Positions 25,122 through 35,263 of a stretch of DNA of 64,000 bases are shown piece by piece. Position 1 is the stretch's first letter. Each line of letters begins with the position of its first letter. A program made the position numbers and the translations under genes. The DNA comes from Burkholderiaceae bacterium (lineage in GTDB: Bacteria; Pseudomonadota; Gammaproteobacteria; Burkholderiales; Burkholderiaceae): the NCBI GenBank assembly GCA_018261955.1, contig JAGTRK010000003.1:62001-126000 (forward strand), read 5' to 3'. The notes below the pieces were generated by a model. It ran no database searches. It was not told where the DNA came from and worked only from the letters and a program-made list of their open reading frames with translations.

Positions 25122-26549
25122 TTAAACCTGTGCGACAGGGATGCTGATAAACCCACCCGCGCCGCCATAATTCATTGGTGTAAATGCTTCAATTTGTGTT
25201 TCACTCATTGCCAAATCGCCACGTAAGGTGTTGGTCATGGCTTGGGTGATGCGCATATCGACCATTTGCCCGATGAGTTTTTGGCGCACGTTTTTCACGC
25301 CCACGGGTGGTTTGAAATTCACGATGCGGTTGTTTTCCGTGCGACCGTATAATTCAGATGGGTCACGGGTTGAAAGACCTTCGACCAATACTTTTTCAAC
25401 TATGCCCACCATACCTTCGCTGACGGTTTTGGCGTACTCGAAAATCTCGGCTTGCAGGGTTTGCAGACGATGGAGCTTTTCGTTGTAGGGTACCAAGTCT
25501 TCTAAATCCGCAGCAGGCGTGCCTGGGCGCGCACTGTAAATGAACGAGAAACTGACATCGAATTTGATGCGCTCAATCAGCCGCATGGTGTCGAGAAAAT
25601 CCTCATGGGTTTCACCGGGAAAGCCGACGATAAAGTCCGAAGACATGGCAATATCGGGACGCACCACGCGCAGTTTATCAATGATGTTGATGTATTGTTG
25701 CGCGGTATAACCGCGTTTCATGGCAGACAAAATTCGGTCAGAGCCTGATTGCACGGGCAAATGCAAATGATTGACCAATTGCGGTACTTTGGCAAACGCG
25801 CCAATCAAGCGTTCATCAAAATGATTCGGGTGACTGGTGGTGAAACGAATGCGCTCGATGCCCTCAATATGCGCCATGGTTTCCAACAACGTGGCGAAGT
25901 CGGCCATCTCTGCGGTATCGCCCATTTTGCCCAAATAACCATTGACATTTTGCCCCAATAAGTTGATTTCTTTCACACCTTGATCCGCCAAATCGGCAAT
26001 CTCAGTCAGTACATCGTCAAACGGACGCGAGACTTCCTCGCCGCGTGTGTATGGCACGATGCAATAACTGCAATATTTCGAGCAGCCTTCCATGATGGAA
26101 ACAAACGCGGTGGCTTTCTCAACCCGTGGCGGCGGCAGATGGTCAAATTTTTCGATTTCAACGAATTCGATGTCCACTTGTGAGCGACCAGTTTTTTGGC
26201 GTTTATTCAGTAATTCAGGTAAACGGTGTAAGGTTTGCGGGCCAAACACCACATCCACATACGGTGCGCGTGAAACGATATTTTTGCCTTCTTGTGAGGC
26301 CACGCAACCACCGACACCGATGATTAAATCGGGTTTGTGTTTTTTGATTTCACGGATGCGTCCCAAATCGGAGAAGACTTTTTCCTGCGCTTTTTCACGA
26401 ATCGAGCAGGTGTTGAGTAACACCACATCGGCTTGATTGATGTCATCAGTTTTGCTAAAACCGCTTTGCTCGCGCAGTACGTCGTGGATTTTATCGGTGT
26501 CATATTCGTTCATTTGACAGCCGAAGGTTTTGATATAAACTTTTTTCAT
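25122..26549 (-). CDS. miaB: tRNA-2-methylthio-N6-dimethylallyladenosine synthase
   Basis: MiaB is a radical SAM methylthiotransferase acting on i6A37 of tRNA. It carries the N-terminal MTTase domain with three Cys ([29 protein letters not shown]) for one 4Fe-4S cluster, the radical [11 protein letters not shown] for the second (about residues 155-162), and a C-terminal TRAM domain ending near [12 protein letters not shown] 26549 ([12 protein letters not shown]) gives 475 residues; the longer open frame upstream has no similarity to the family. Confidence 0.97.
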   Translation of the reverse strand: MKKVYIKTFGCQMNEYDTDKIHDVLREQSGFSKTDDINQADVVLLNTCSIREKAQEKVFSDLGRIREIKKHKPDLIIGVGGCVASQEGKNIVSRAPYVDVVFGPQTLHRLPELLNKRQKTGRSQVDIEFVEIEKFDHLPPPRVEKATAFVSIMEGCSKYCSYCIVPYTRGEEVSRPFDDVLTEIADLADQGVKEINLLGQNVNGYLGKMGDTAEMADFATLLETMAHIEGIERIRFTTSHPNHFDERLIGAFAKVPQLVNHLHLPVQSGSDRILSAMKRGYTAQQYINIIDKLRVVRPDIAMSSDFIVGFPGETHEDFLDTMRLIERIKFDVSFSFIYSARPGTPAADLEDLVPYNEKLHRLQTLQAEIFEYAKTVSEGMVGIVEKVLVEGLSTRDPSELYGRTENNRIVNFKPPVGVKNVRQKLIGQMVDMRITQAMTNTLRGDLAMSETQIEAFTPMNYGGAGGFISIPVAQV

Positions 26550-26696
26550 GTGTTGTTCCGTCGGGGCAGTGGTTAAATCTGGGGACGTGGGTGTATGTAT
26601 GGTATAAAGACTTGATTTATTAGAAAAATCAGCCGCAGACAAGGGCGTGATTATACATCAAACCCGTCTTTAGAGGCGCAATGTGTTTGCGCCGTT

Positions 26697-27653
26697 TTAC
26701 GCATCCGCAAGCGAATAAGGTAGGGTTTGGCGCGACCAAGTGCTTTGAATGGTTGGTAGGTACAATTGCGCCTCGCCCTCCAACATCGGTAAACTCACTT
26801 CGTACAACACATCCCAGCGGTTTTCGATGAAAGGGTTGGATGCGAACGCCAGCAATTGACCCGCAGGTTGGCTGTCATCCGCACTTGAATACACATCCAT
26901 ACCAATGGTCAGCGGAGGCGTTTGCTCGCTGATTAAAGAAGCGCGTTGCATACGGCGTTTGAGTTTGCCTAAATAATGGCTGCGGGCAACGATTTCTTGT
27001 CCTGGGTAGCAACCTTTTTTGAAATTAACGCCGCCAATACGGTCTAAATTCATCATTTGCGGCACAAAGGCTTCGGATATATCGGCGGTCACATGCGCGA
27101 TGCCCGCCATGACATCGAGCCATTGCCACAGTGCGAACTCAGCGGATGTGGCAGATTGATGTTGTTCAATCGGTGTGATGCGTATTTCGCGTGCTAAATT
27201 GGGCTGTTCCCATTCACTGAGTGATGTGGGCAATATGCCCAAACGTGTGCTGTTGGCATCCGATTGCTGTACTTGGTTATCAAACGCATCGTGTCCTGCA
27301 TAACCCATAATAGCAAACTGCGCACTCACATTCTCTAACACCACTTTGGCGCGCAGTACAAACATGCGCAGGCGTTTGATGACGGTTTCAATCACCGAGC
27401 GGTGCATGAGTAAATAAATCGCATCCTCATGGCTCCAAGCATAAAAAATCGCGTACATCCGTCCTTTGGCTGAGCAATACGCGCCCAAACGCACCTCGGC
27501 ATCGCTCAAATGCACGATGTCCTGTGTGAATTGACTGTGTAAGAATGTGCGTGCATCGTCGCCCGTGGCGCGGATGATGCCAAAATCATTGGATAGATTG
27601 ACGTGTAAACCCGCGTTTAATTGTGCGAATAATTCAGTATTTTGATTGTTCAT
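26697..27653 (-). CDS. ygfZ: Folate-binding protein YgfZ (iron-sulfur cluster maintenance)
   Basis: YgfZ proteins (GcvT-like fold) support activity of Fe-S enzymes such as MiaB, which is encoded next door. The 318-residue protein has the hallmark KGCYPGQEIVAR with its conserved Cys, preceded by DRIGGVNF and followed by YLGKLKRRMQ. ATG 27653 is chosen (MNNQNTELF); ATG 27692 is an alternative. It is divergent from mltG. Confidence 0.93.
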   Translation of the reverse strand: MNNQNTELFAQLNAGLHVNLSNDFGIIRATGDDARTFLHSQFTQDIVHLSDAEVRLGAYCSAKGRMYAIFYAWSHEDAIYLLMHRSVIETVIKRLRMFVLRAKVVLENVSAQFAIMGYAGHDAFDNQVQQSDANSTRLGILPTSLSEWEQPNLAREIRITPIEQHQSATSAEFALWQWLDVMAGIAHVTADISEAFVPQMMNLDRIGGVNFKKGCYPGQEIVARSHYLGKLKRRMQRASLISEQTPPLTIGMDVYSSADDSQPAGQLLAFASNPFIENRWDVLYEVSLPMLEGEAQLYLPTIQSTWSRQTLPYSLADA

Positions 27654-27768
27654 TGTCCGTTTGTGTCCCAAGTCATTTAGAATAGCGGTCATGGATGGAT
27701 TGGGATTATTGTACCTGTGTTTGATGGCTGATGCTCGTGCGGCGCAGCCGAACTTTTGGAAATAAAGT

Positions 27769-28782
27769 ATGAGTCGCTTGAAACGTTTGGTAGGTGTATT
27801 GGTGCTGTTGGTAATATTTGCTGTATGGGCAAATATGCGTTTGTCCGCGCCGATTGCGCCGACCATGAACGAGCCGAGCAGTATTTATCTTGAAAAAGGT
27901 GCAAGCACAAGTTCGGCGTACGAACAATTGGCGCAAATATCACAGAAAAACGGTGGCCGTTTGACCGCCTTTCAAATCAAATTATTGGCATGGGTCAGTC
28001 TGCGCGCAAATGATTACAAAATGGGCGAGTACGAGTTTGACCACACAGCCAGTTTGAGCGAATTATTGACACGCTTGTCCACAGGTAAAATCACCCAACG
28101 CAAAATTCGCATCGCTGAGGGTGTGACTTGGCGTGAAATCAAGCAGGCTTTTGCCAAAGTCGATTTGACGCACGACGCTCAGGATTTATCGATGACAGAT
28201 TTGGTCAAAGTGGTTGGAATTACTGAACCGAACAACCCGCAAAGCATTGAAGGACTGATCTTTCCAGACACCTATTTGTACCGCAAGGGCGAAAAAGAAA
28301 CCGATATTCTCAAACGTGCGCATGAATTGTTGAACAAAAAAATCGCGCCGTTGTGGGAGAAACGTGCTGCGGATTTACCCTACGCGAACGAGTACCAAGC
28401 CCTCATCATGGCATCGATTGTCGAGAAAGAAACGGGTTTGGATGCCGACCGCCCGATGATTGCGGCGGTATTTGTCAATCGTTTGAAAAAAGGCATGATG
28501 CTGCAAACCGATCCAACCGTGATATACGGTGTGGGCGAAGCGTTTAAGGGTGACTTGACCACAGAAATGATGCGAACGGATACGCCTTACAACACCTACA
28601 CGCGCAGCGGATTACCGCCCACGCCGATTGCCACGGCGAGTTTGGCCTCGATTTCGGCGGCGTTTAATCCCGCCAGTTCGGATGTGCTGTTCTTTGTTGG
28701 GCGTGGTGATGGCAGCAGTGAATTTACCAACAATTTAGCGGCGCACAATGCGGCGGTGAATAAATATATTTTGAAAAAATAG
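27769..28782 (+). CDS. mltG: Endolytic peptidoglycan transglycosylase MltG
   Basis: MltG cuts nascent glycan strands at the inner membrane and sets their length. The 337-residue protein has one N-terminal membrane segment (about residues 6-23), a LysM-like subdomain and the catalytic YceG domain. The catalytic Glu is in ASIVEKETGLDADRP. LQTDPTVIYG and YNTYTRSGLPPTPIA are diagnostic. In relatives it forms an operon with tmk and holB; here a GFA-family gene lies between. Confidence 0.95.
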   Translation: MSRLKRLVGVLVLLVIFAVWANMRLSAPIAPTMNEPSSIYLEKGASTSSAYEQLAQISQKNGGRLTAFQIKLLAWVSLRANDYKMGEYEFDHTASLSELLTRLSTGKITQRKIRIAEGVTWREIKQAFAKVDLTHDAQDLSMTDLVKVVGITEPNNPQSIEGLIFPDTYLYRKGEKETDILKRAHELLNKKIAPLWEKRAADLPYANEYQALIMASIVEKETGLDADRPMIAAVFVNRLKKGMMLQTDPTVIYGVGEAFKGDLTTEMMRTDTPYNTYTRSGLPPTPIATASLASISAAFNPASSDVLFFVGRGDGSSEFTNNLAAHNAAVNKYILKK

Positions 28783-28795
28783 TTAGGAGAACGGT

Positions 28796-29221
28796 ATGAG
28801 TAACAAAACAGGACAGTGTTTGTGTGGGGCAATTCGTTATCAAATAACTGAGGAACCGTTGGCGACGCGTGTGTGTTGGTGTCACGACTGTCAGCGCATT
28901 GCGTCCAATGGCACGGTCAACATCATGGTGCCAACTGGAGCACTGCATATTCAGGGGGAGCCACAGACGTTTGTTAGCGTTGCTGACAGTGGAAATCGCA
29001 TCACACGTCGTTTTTGTCCTCAATGTGGCAGTCATTTATTTGCCAATTCTTCTGCGCGTCCGCAGTTTACGGTGGTGCGAGTAGGTACATTGGATGACCC
29101 ATCGTCTATCAAACCCACCATGAATATTTGGACAGTCAGCGCACCGAGTTGGGCGTGTTTGGATACGCAATTAGAAAATGTGGCACAACAACCCGTACCG
29201 CCGCAAGCAGTGACACAGTGA
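28796..29221 (+). CDS. GFA-family (glutathione-dependent formaldehyde-activating type) zinc protein
   Basis: This 141-residue protein has the CENP-V/GFA fold. Zinc ligands are visible in CLCGAIRYQ, CWCHDCQR and RRFCPQCGSHL. The family includes Gfa, which adds formaldehyde to glutathione, but most members have no known reaction. A taggaga site precedes ATG 28796. It lies 13 bp after mltG and 12 bp before tmk, so it belongs to their operon. Confidence 0.88.
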   Translation: MSNKTGQCLCGAIRYQITEEPLATRVCWCHDCQRIASNGTVNIMVPTGALHIQGEPQTFVSVADSGNRITRRFCPQCGSHLFANSSARPQFTVVRVGTLDDPSSIKPTMNIWTVSAPSWACLDTQLENVAQQPVPPQAVTQ

Positions 29222-29232
29222 TGGGTTGAGGA

Positions 29233-29883
29233 ATGCAAACAAAAGGACTCTTTATCACCGTTGAGGGTGTGGACGGCGCAGGCAAATCCACGGCGATGGA
29301 ATGGCTCGCCGAGCAAATCGCTGCACAAAGAACCATCGTGCGCACGCGCGAACCGGGGGGCACGGCTTTGGGCGAGCGACTGCGCGAATTGCTCTTGCAC
29401 GAGAAAATGGATTTAGAAACTGAAACCCTGTTGATGTTTGCCGCGCGGCGCGAGCACATTGCGCAGGTGATTTTGCCCGCCTTGGCGCGCGGTGATGTGG
29501 TGATTTCTGACCGCTTTACCGATGCCACTTTTGCGTATCAGGGCGGCGGGCGCGGCGTGGGCTTTGATAAAGTTTTGATTTTAGAAAACTGGGTGCAGGG
29601 CGAATTACAACCTGATTTGACTTTATTGTTCGATGTGCCGCTGGACATCGCCCGTGCGCGCATTGCTGCTCGCGCAGAGCAAACGAATGAAGCCTTAGAC
29701 AAATTTGAAAACGAATCGTTTGAGTTTTTTCGCCGCACTCGAGATGCTTACTTTAGGCGCGCCGAGGCTGCACCACAGCGCATTGCCATCATCGACAGCA
29801 CGCAAAGTCTGGACGATGTCAAACGACAAATCAGTCAAGCGATTGCGCAGCGAGTGCATTTAAATTTACACATCACACCATGA
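29233..29883 (+). CDS. tmk: Thymidylate kinase
   Basis: This enzyme phosphorylates dTMP to dTDP. The 216-residue protein has the P loop [12 protein letters not shown], the REPGGT motif, [16 protein letters not shown] and a C-terminal LID region. Its stop overlaps the holB start by 4 bp (ATGA), showing translational coupling. Confidence 0.97.
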   Translation: MQTKGLFITVEGVDGAGKSTAMEWLAEQIAAQRTIVRTREPGGTALGERLRELLLHEKMDLETETLLMFAARREHIAQVILPALARGDVVISDRFTDATFAYQGGGRGVGFDKVLILENWVQGELQPDLTLLFDVPLDIARARIAARAEQTNEALDKFENESFEFFRRTRDAYFRRAEAAPQRIAIIDSTQSLDDVKRQISQAIAQRVHLNLHITP

Positions 29884-30956
29884 ACCACACCATTTCCACC
29901 CCGCTTCCTTGGCATCAAACCGTATTTGCCCAGTGGCTATCCAGACAGCATTCTGAGCGTCCCGCGCATGCCAGCCTTGTGGTTGCGCCTGAGGACACGG
30001 GCGGCGAGCAATTGGTCGAAGCGATGGCAGCGGCGGTGCTGTGCGAATCGCCCACACCTGAGCACCACGCATGTGGGACGTGTGGCAGTTGCCAACTGAT
30101 TGCGGCATTTAGCCATCCTGATTATCGATTGCTGCGCCCATCTATCATGGACATGGCGCATCTCGTCGAAGAAATGCGTCCTGAAAAACCGTCGAAAGAA
30201 ATCACCATTGATGATGTGCGCGCTTTGGACAATATGGTCAACCAAACCAGCCATCGAGGTGGCAAGCGGGTTGTGGTGGTGTATCCTGCGCATAAACTCA
30301 ATCGCAATGCCGCCAATGCCTTACTTAAAACCTTAGAAGAACCGCCCGCGAACACGCTATTTATCTTGCTTGCGCACGATGTGCAGCAGTTGCTACCGAC
30401 CATTGTCAGCCGTTGTCAACTCGTTGTTGCGGGTGCGCCCAATTCAGAATCCGCAGTGGCGTACTTGAATGGCATCATACCCAATCCACGCTGGGCAGAA
30501 TACCTCCAACAAGAAAATGGCGCGGTCATGCGCGTGGCAGAATTGATTCACACCGACTACTTTAGCATTGAGCAAAACTTCATCGAGCAACTGGCGCGCG
30601 GTAAAAACCTTGATGTGATTGCGGTTGCCACTGCGTTTGAAAAACACATCAAAGATGCAGACAAAGCGCGGCTTGCGGGCGCACCGAAAACGGTTGATAT
30701 GGCTGTGGTTATCACGTGGTTGCAACGTTGGGTGCATGACCTTACTTTGAACGCACAACAGGGCGGGGAGGCACGCTACTACCCAAAATACGCGCAGGCG
30801 ATGGCAAACATTATAGAAAATGCACCCGCATCATTGGCGATTCAAATCCACGAATGGCAACTCGAATTGGCGCGTGAGCGGCGCATCGCCGACCACCCAT
30901 TGAATATTCGCTCATGGGTGGAAAAATTGCTGTTGACCTATGTGGCGTTGGTTTGA
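29880..30956 (+). CDS. holB: DNA polymerase III subunit delta'
   Basis: This clamp-loader subunit of the replicase has 358 residues. Zinc ligands appear in [19 protein letters not shown]. The AAA+ core is degenerate, as expected for delta': the P-loop region has no GxxGxGKT, while the sensor and arginine-finger region reads [19 protein letters not shown] followed by TIVSRCQ. It ends the mltG-tmk operon and is followed by a strong terminator. Confidence 0.95.
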   Translation: MNHTISTPLPWHQTVFAQWLSRQHSERPAHASLVVAPEDTGGEQLVEAMAAAVLCESPTPEHHACGTCGSCQLIAAFSHPDYRLLRPSIMDMAHLVEEMRPEKPSKEITIDDVRALDNMVNQTSHRGGKRVVVVYPAHKLNRNAANALLKTLEEPPANTLFILLAHDVQQLLPTIVSRCQLVVAGAPNSESAVAYLNGIIPNPRWAEYLQQENGAVMRVAELIHTDYFSIEQNFIEQLARGKNLDVIAVATAFEKHIKDADKARLAGAPKTVDMAVVITWLQRWVHDLTLNAQQGGEARYYPKYAQAMANIIENAPASLAIQIHEWQLELARERRIADHPLNIRSWVEKLLLTYVALV

Positions 30957-30982
30957 ACAAAATTTGACAGAATTTAGGATGT

Positions 30983-31014
30983 AAAAAATCCACTTCATTT
31001 GAAGTGGATTTTTT
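30983..31014 (+). terminator. Intrinsic terminator after holB
   Basis: A long perfect stem (about 14 bp, A6 arm 30983-30996 pairing with 31001-31014) has a 4-nt loop and a T6 end. Confidence 0.9.
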
Positions 31015-31019
31015 GTGTT

Positions 31020-31096
<77 letters not shown>

Positions 31097-31180
31097 GATA
31101 AGTTGCGCATTATGCTGATTTTTAGCAGTTCTGTCAATATCTATGCGTGCTAATTTGTAAAAATATTTGTTTGACAGTCG

Positions 31181-32074
31181 TTATTTTTGCTCGGCATCGT
31201 TGATGATTTGTTCGATGTTGGCTTGTACGCTGTGGGTCAAACTGCTGCGGATGATGTCGTAGTAGCTGGTGTAGGTCAGGGCATTGATGAGGGTGTTGAA
31301 CAATATCCAAACCCCCATCATGACGAGCATGGTGAGGGATGGCACGAACATACCGAGGACACTCACCAATACAGATAATGCACCTAAGGTCAATATGATG
31401 AGGGCGAGGGCGAGTGCAATCGGTAAGATGTTTTTGAGTATGGTGCGGATGGAGAGCCACACCGCTTGCGGGGCTTCGGCGTTTTGCCACACTGCGTACA
31501 TCGGCGAGTACATCAAGAGAATTTGCGCCAATGTTGAGCCAGCGAGCATGACGCCAAATGCCAGCACCAAACTTTTTTGTTGCAACACCAAAGCAAAGAC
31601 TTCCTTGGACTGCACGCGCATTTGTTCTAAATCATCAAGGTTTTGTAGTGCAATGATTTTGTTCAATATATCGCCCATTGCGGTTTGATCGACAAAGGTT
31701 TGTCCGAGGATGAACAGTGCGAACAGTATTACGGCGAAGATGAGTCCCAAACTGAGCAGACGATTGCGCACGCTGTGGATGAGTGGAGAGAATATACTCA
31801 GAGGCGATGCGGGTTCTTGCAACCGAATTTTTTGGCACAAGTCCGCCATACCAAACGCGATGGCTGGAGAGATGAGTAAAAAAATGACCGTACCGACAAT
31901 GGGCAACACGCCCGATAAAAATAGTTGGGCAAATATAATCCACGCGCTGGTTAAAAACATCACGAGTGGTTGCGCTTTGATGAGCAGTAAGGCGTTTTTA
32001 TACCAAGTCAAAGCGCGACTCATGGGAACTGCGCTGATGCTCAGTGGGACAATAATGTGTTCGTTGTTGTTCAT
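31181..32074 (-). CDS. BPSS1780-family integral membrane protein
   Basis: This 297-residue protein has about six hydrophobic segments and resembles the beta-proteobacterial BPSS1780 family in its N-terminal layout: a ALTWYKNALLLIKAQPLVM amphipathic lead-in, then FLTSAWIIFAQLFLSGV and IVGTVIFLLISPAIAFGM. The function is unknown. It starts 17 bp after the thrB stop and is probably co-transcribed with thrB. ATG 32074 is preceded by aaagaacct, a weak site. Confidence 0.8.
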   Translation of the reverse strand: MNNNEHIIVPLSISAVPMSRALTWYKNALLLIKAQPLVMFLTSAWIIFAQLFLSGVLPIVGTVIFLLISPAIAFGMADLCQKIRLQEPASPLSIFSPLIHSVRNRLLSLGLIFAVILFALFILGQTFVDQTAMGDILNKIIALQNLDDLEQMRVQSKEVFALVLQQKSLVLAFGVMLAGSTLAQILLMYSPMYAVWQNAEAPQAVWLSIRTILKNILPIALALALIILTLGALSVLVSVLGMFVPSLTMLVMMGVWILFNTLINALTYTSYYDIIRSSLTHSVQANIEQIINDAEQK

Positions 32075-32090
32075 AGGTTCTTTGTTAAAT

Positions 32091-33065
32091 TCAAATCCAT
32101 TGCATTTTAGCAGGGTTCATCATACGGCGCAGTTTAAGGATGCGCTCAAAATGAGTCGGGTCTTTGGGTGTGAGCATTTGCGCCTCACGGGTTCGATAGT
32201 AATCATATAGGCGCGAAATCCAAAAACGCAAGGCGGCTGCGCGCAACATCATTGCCCATGCGGACTTGTGTACATCGGTCAGTGGAATCACGGTATGGTA
32301 GGCGTGGAGCATAGCCGATAGGTGCTCGGGTAAAAATTCGCCCGTGGCTCGGTCAATGCACCAGTCGTTGACCGTGACTGCTAAGTCGAATAAAAAGGTA
32401 TCCACGCCCGCGAAGTAAAAGTCAATGAAAGCAGGGCTGTTTGGGTCAGCGAATAGTACATTGTCAACAAATAAATCACAGTGTCCCGCACCTGTGGGCA
32501 ATGATGCGTATAAATCCGTTTGTGCGAATGCAGTTTGGGCTTTGATTTCATCGTGCAAAAGGGTGGCGATGGGTTCGGGTAGAAACTCAGCGACTTTGTG
32601 CTCCATGGATTGCCACCAGTTGAGTCCACGTAAATTCGGTTGTGTGCCCCTGAAGTCGCGCACTGCCAAGTGCATTTGTGCCAATGTGCGTCCAACGCTG
32701 GTGCAGTGTGCGGGCGTTGGGGCATTAATGTCTTTACCCACCATTTTTGAGACGAGGCTTGCGGGCTTGCCCGCGAGCTCTCGAAACAATGTGCCATTGG
32801 CATCCGCATAAGGCAAAGGCACGGGAATGCCTTTGTGTGCCAAATGCGCCATGAGTTCTAAGTAAAACGGCAGTTGCTCGGCGGTCAAGACTTCAAAGAT
32901 GGTCAAAACATAATCGGTCGTTATGCCGTCTTTGGACAAGGTGACAAAAAAGTTGGAGTTTTCGATACCAGTGGCGATGCCTTTGAATTCGATTAACTCG
33001 CCAAGGTGGAGTGGAACGAGCCATTGTGCGAGTTGCTCGTGGGTAATTTGGGTAAAAACGGCCAT
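32091..33065 (-). CDS. thrB: Homoserine kinase (APH-type ThrB)
   Basis: This enzyme phosphorylates homoserine in threonine synthesis. It belongs to the aminoglycoside phosphotransferase-like ThrB type of beta-proteobacteria and pseudomonads, not the GHMP kinase of E. coli. The 324-residue protein shows GIENSNFFVTLSKDG (nucleotide loop), the catalytic GHCDLFVDNVLF and the metal-binding IDFYFAGVDTFLFDLA. It is divergent from the gltIJKL operon. Confidence 0.94.
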   Translation of the reverse strand: MAVFTQITHEQLAQWLVPLHLGELIEFKGIATGIENSNFFVTLSKDGITTDYVLTIFEVLTAEQLPFYLELMAHLAHKGIPVPLPYADANGTLFRELAGKPASLVSKMVGKDINAPTPAHCTSVGRTLAQMHLAVRDFRGTQPNLRGLNWWQSMEHKVAEFLPEPIATLLHDEIKAQTAFAQTDLYASLPTGAGHCDLFVDNVLFADPNSPAFIDFYFAGVDTFLFDLAVTVNDWCIDRATGEFLPEHLSAMLHAYHTVIPLTDVHKSAWAMMLRAAALRFWISRLYDYYRTREAQMLTPKDPTHFERILKLRRMMNPAKMQWI

Positions 33066-33311
33066 AGTGTCGAAGGTGTTAGATGTGGAGGTTTGATTTT
33101 AACAAATATTGCGAGTAAGGGCGTACAAGATAAGCCATGTTGGGCAAGATATGTCCAATTTAACGCTTGATTTATGTGTGGAAATTGTATATTGTTCGCA
33201 TCAGGACAGACAATTAATGTTAAAAGTTCTACTCATGGTGAATAGAGTGCCAAGGAGCAATTAATTGGTATTTCATCCACTGAAACTATTTTGAGATAAA
33301 TGAGGACACAC

Positions 33312-34262
33312 ATGAAAAAAGCACAATTATTAACATCTTTGTTGATGGTATCAGGCGCATTTGCCTTAGTCGCTTGCGGCGGCGGTGATAAGAAGCCCGC
33401 AGATCAAGCAGCGGCAGGCGCAGCACCTGCCGCACCGCCACCGTTGATTAACACCATTCAAAAAATCAAGGACTCGGGCAAAGTCGTGGTGGGTCACCGT
33501 GAGTCTTCAACACCGATTTCCTACGTGGTGGATGGCAAGCCAGTGGGCTACGCGATGGACATCTGTGCCAACGTGGTCGAGCAGATTAAAAAAGATTTAA
33601 ATATGCCCAACCTCAAAGTTGAATACAAGGCCGTGACCTCATCAACCCGTATTCCTGAAATTCAAGCCGGCAATATCGACATGGAATGCGGTACGACCAC
33701 CAATAGTTTGAAACGCCAAGAGCAAGTGGCATTCTCAACCAATTACTATGTGACTGAAGTGCGCATGTTGGTGAAAAAAGGCTCAAACATCAAATCGATT
33801 GCCGATTTGGACGGTAAAGCCGTGGTGACTACTCAAGGCACAACTTCTGATAAGTACATCAAACAGGGTGAGCAAGGCGCGAAGGTCAATGTGACCAATG
33901 TGTTTGGTAAAGATCATGCAGATTCGTTTGCACAAGTTGAGTCAGGTTCTGCAGTGGCATTCTTTATGGATGACAATATTTTGGCAGGCTTGATGGCGAA
34001 CGCTAAAAATCCAGCAGACTTCGTGATCACAGGTCCGATTTTGTCAACTGAGCCCTACGGCATCATGTTGAACAAAGGTGATCCAGAAATCAAGAAAATT
34101 GCCGATAAAGCCGTTTTAGCTATGATTCAATCGGGTGGTATGGAAAAAGCCTATAAAAAATGGTTCCAGTCTCCCATTCCACCGAAAAATATCAACTTGA
34201 ATTTCCCAATGAACGAATCATTGAAAAAACTTTTGGCTGAGCCAAACGACAAAGGTATCTAA
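33312..34262 (+). CDS. gltI: Amino acid ABC transporter substrate-binding lipoprotein (glutamate/aspartate type)
   Basis: The 316-residue protein has a lipoprotein signal peptide with lipobox LVAC (Cys at about residue 22), then a Lys/Ala/Pro linker and a type II periplasmic binding fold. The features DSGKVVVGHRESSTPISYV, YAMDICANVVEQIKKDL and MECGTTTNSLKRQEQVAFS match GltI-like binding proteins for glutamate and aspartate. ATG 33312 follows a gagga site; the upstream GTG/ATG at 33300 is less likely. A terminator lies after it, before the permease genes. Confidence 0.9.
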   Translation: MKKAQLLTSLLMVSGAFALVACGGGDKKPADQAAAGAAPAAPPPLINTIQKIKDSGKVVVGHRESSTPISYVVDGKPVGYAMDICANVVEQIKKDLNMPNLKVEYKAVTSSTRIPEIQAGNIDMECGTTTNSLKRQEQVAFSTNYYVTEVRMLVKKGSNIKSIADLDGKAVVTTQGTTSDKYIKQGEQGAKVNVTNVFGKDHADSFAQVESGSAVAFFMDDNILAGLMANAKNPADFVITGPILSTEPYGIMLNKGDPEIKKIADKAVLAMIQSGGMEKAYKKWFQSPIPPKNINLNFPMNESLKKLLAEPNDKGI

Positions 34263-34333
34263 GCCATTGAGTGAACATGCTTGGGAGGGATTCATACCTC
34301 TCCTAAGCGTTTCCCTCAGACAGCAGAGACACG

Positions 34334-34377
34334 TAAGACGCATAAAGCAGACATATTCTGAATGCGTCTTATTTTTT
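34334..34377 (+). terminator. Intercistronic terminator between gltI and gltJ
   Basis: A perfect 10-bp stem (34334-34343 with 34362-34371) has an 18-nt loop and six T. It probably lets only part of the transcripts continue into the permease genes. Confidence 0.75.
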
Positions 34378-34432
34378 AGTCCCTAAATCATAATAATTTG
34401 TAGGGGACGCGGTTTTTAGTTTGGAGTCATAC

Positions 34433-35263
34433 ATGGCAAATTTAGATTGGACGGTATTTTGTTCGCCCAGTACAGAATACGTCGATAAAACCTCATGGGT
34501 CGAATCGGTCTGTCACAGTATAGGCGGCTCGTATAATGCGGCGGCAGAGGAAGTGACCTGGTTGCAGATGATGTTCACAGGATTAAAGTGGCATTTCATC
34601 GTGTTTTTTGGCGCGTTGGTGATTGCCTTAATTTTGGGTTCGCTTTTGGGCGTGATGCGCACCACGCCGAATAAATGGTTGAAAATCATTGGCAATGCGT
34701 ATGTCGAGGTATTTCGCAACATTCCTTTGGTGATTCAATATTTCTTGTGGCTGTTTGTCGTGCCTTCATTTTTACCAACAACCTTCTCAGCGGATTCAAA
34801 CGCAGAGGTCAGTGGTCTGTGGTATCGCCATGTTGCCGCTTCGTTTCCTTGGGTGATGGGGGTGTTGGGCTTGGGCATGTACCATGCTGCGAGGGTGTCT
34901 GAGCAAGTGCGTGCGGGGATACAAACGATTTCGACGGGGCAATGGAATGCGGGTTTTGCACTGGGCATGAACCGTGCTCAAATCTACATGAATAGTATTT
35001 TGCCCCAAGCGTTTCGCATTGTTTGGCCAACGTTGACCTCAGAGATGATGAATATGTTTAAAAATGCCTCGGTGGCGTTTGTGGTTTCGGTGGCGAATTT
35101 TTATGCTTTGACTAAAAATATGATTGAGGAAACCTCGCAGGTGGTTGTGATTTTGGCAATCACCACACTGATTTATTTGTTTTTCACCTATGCGATTAAG
35201 TTTTTGATGGTGCGCATTGAAAAACGCATTCAAGTCCCTGGCATGATCACAGGAGGTAAATGA
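34433..35263 (+). CDS. gltJ: Amino acid ABC transporter permease (GltJ type)
   Basis: This inner-membrane subunit has 276 residues and about five membrane segments. The permease loop EAA-type signature is HAARVSEQVRAGIQTISTGQW with NAGFALGMNR. The N-terminal insert before the first membrane helix (about residues 1-45) is typical of GltJ. ATG 34433 has a ttggag site. The next gene overlaps its stop by 4 bp. Confidence 0.93.
   Translation: MANLDWTVFCSPSTEYVDKTSWVESVCHSIGGSYNAAAEEVTWLQMMFTGLKWHFIVFFGALVIALILGSLLGVMRTTPNKWLKIIGNAYVEVFRNIPLVIQYFLWLFVVPSFLPTTFSADSNAEVSGLWYRHVAASFPWVMGVLGLGMYHAARVSEQVRAGIQTISTGQWNAGFALGMNRAQIYMNSILPQAFRIVWPTLTSEMMNMFKNASVAFVVSVANFYALTKNMIEETSQVVVILAITTLIYLFFTYAIKFLMVRIEKRIQVPGMITGGK

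Noticed and set aside
26550-26642. Longer N terminus for miaB
   Set aside because: The extra 31 residues have no similarity to MiaB; a cgga site precedes ATG 26549, where the family begins.
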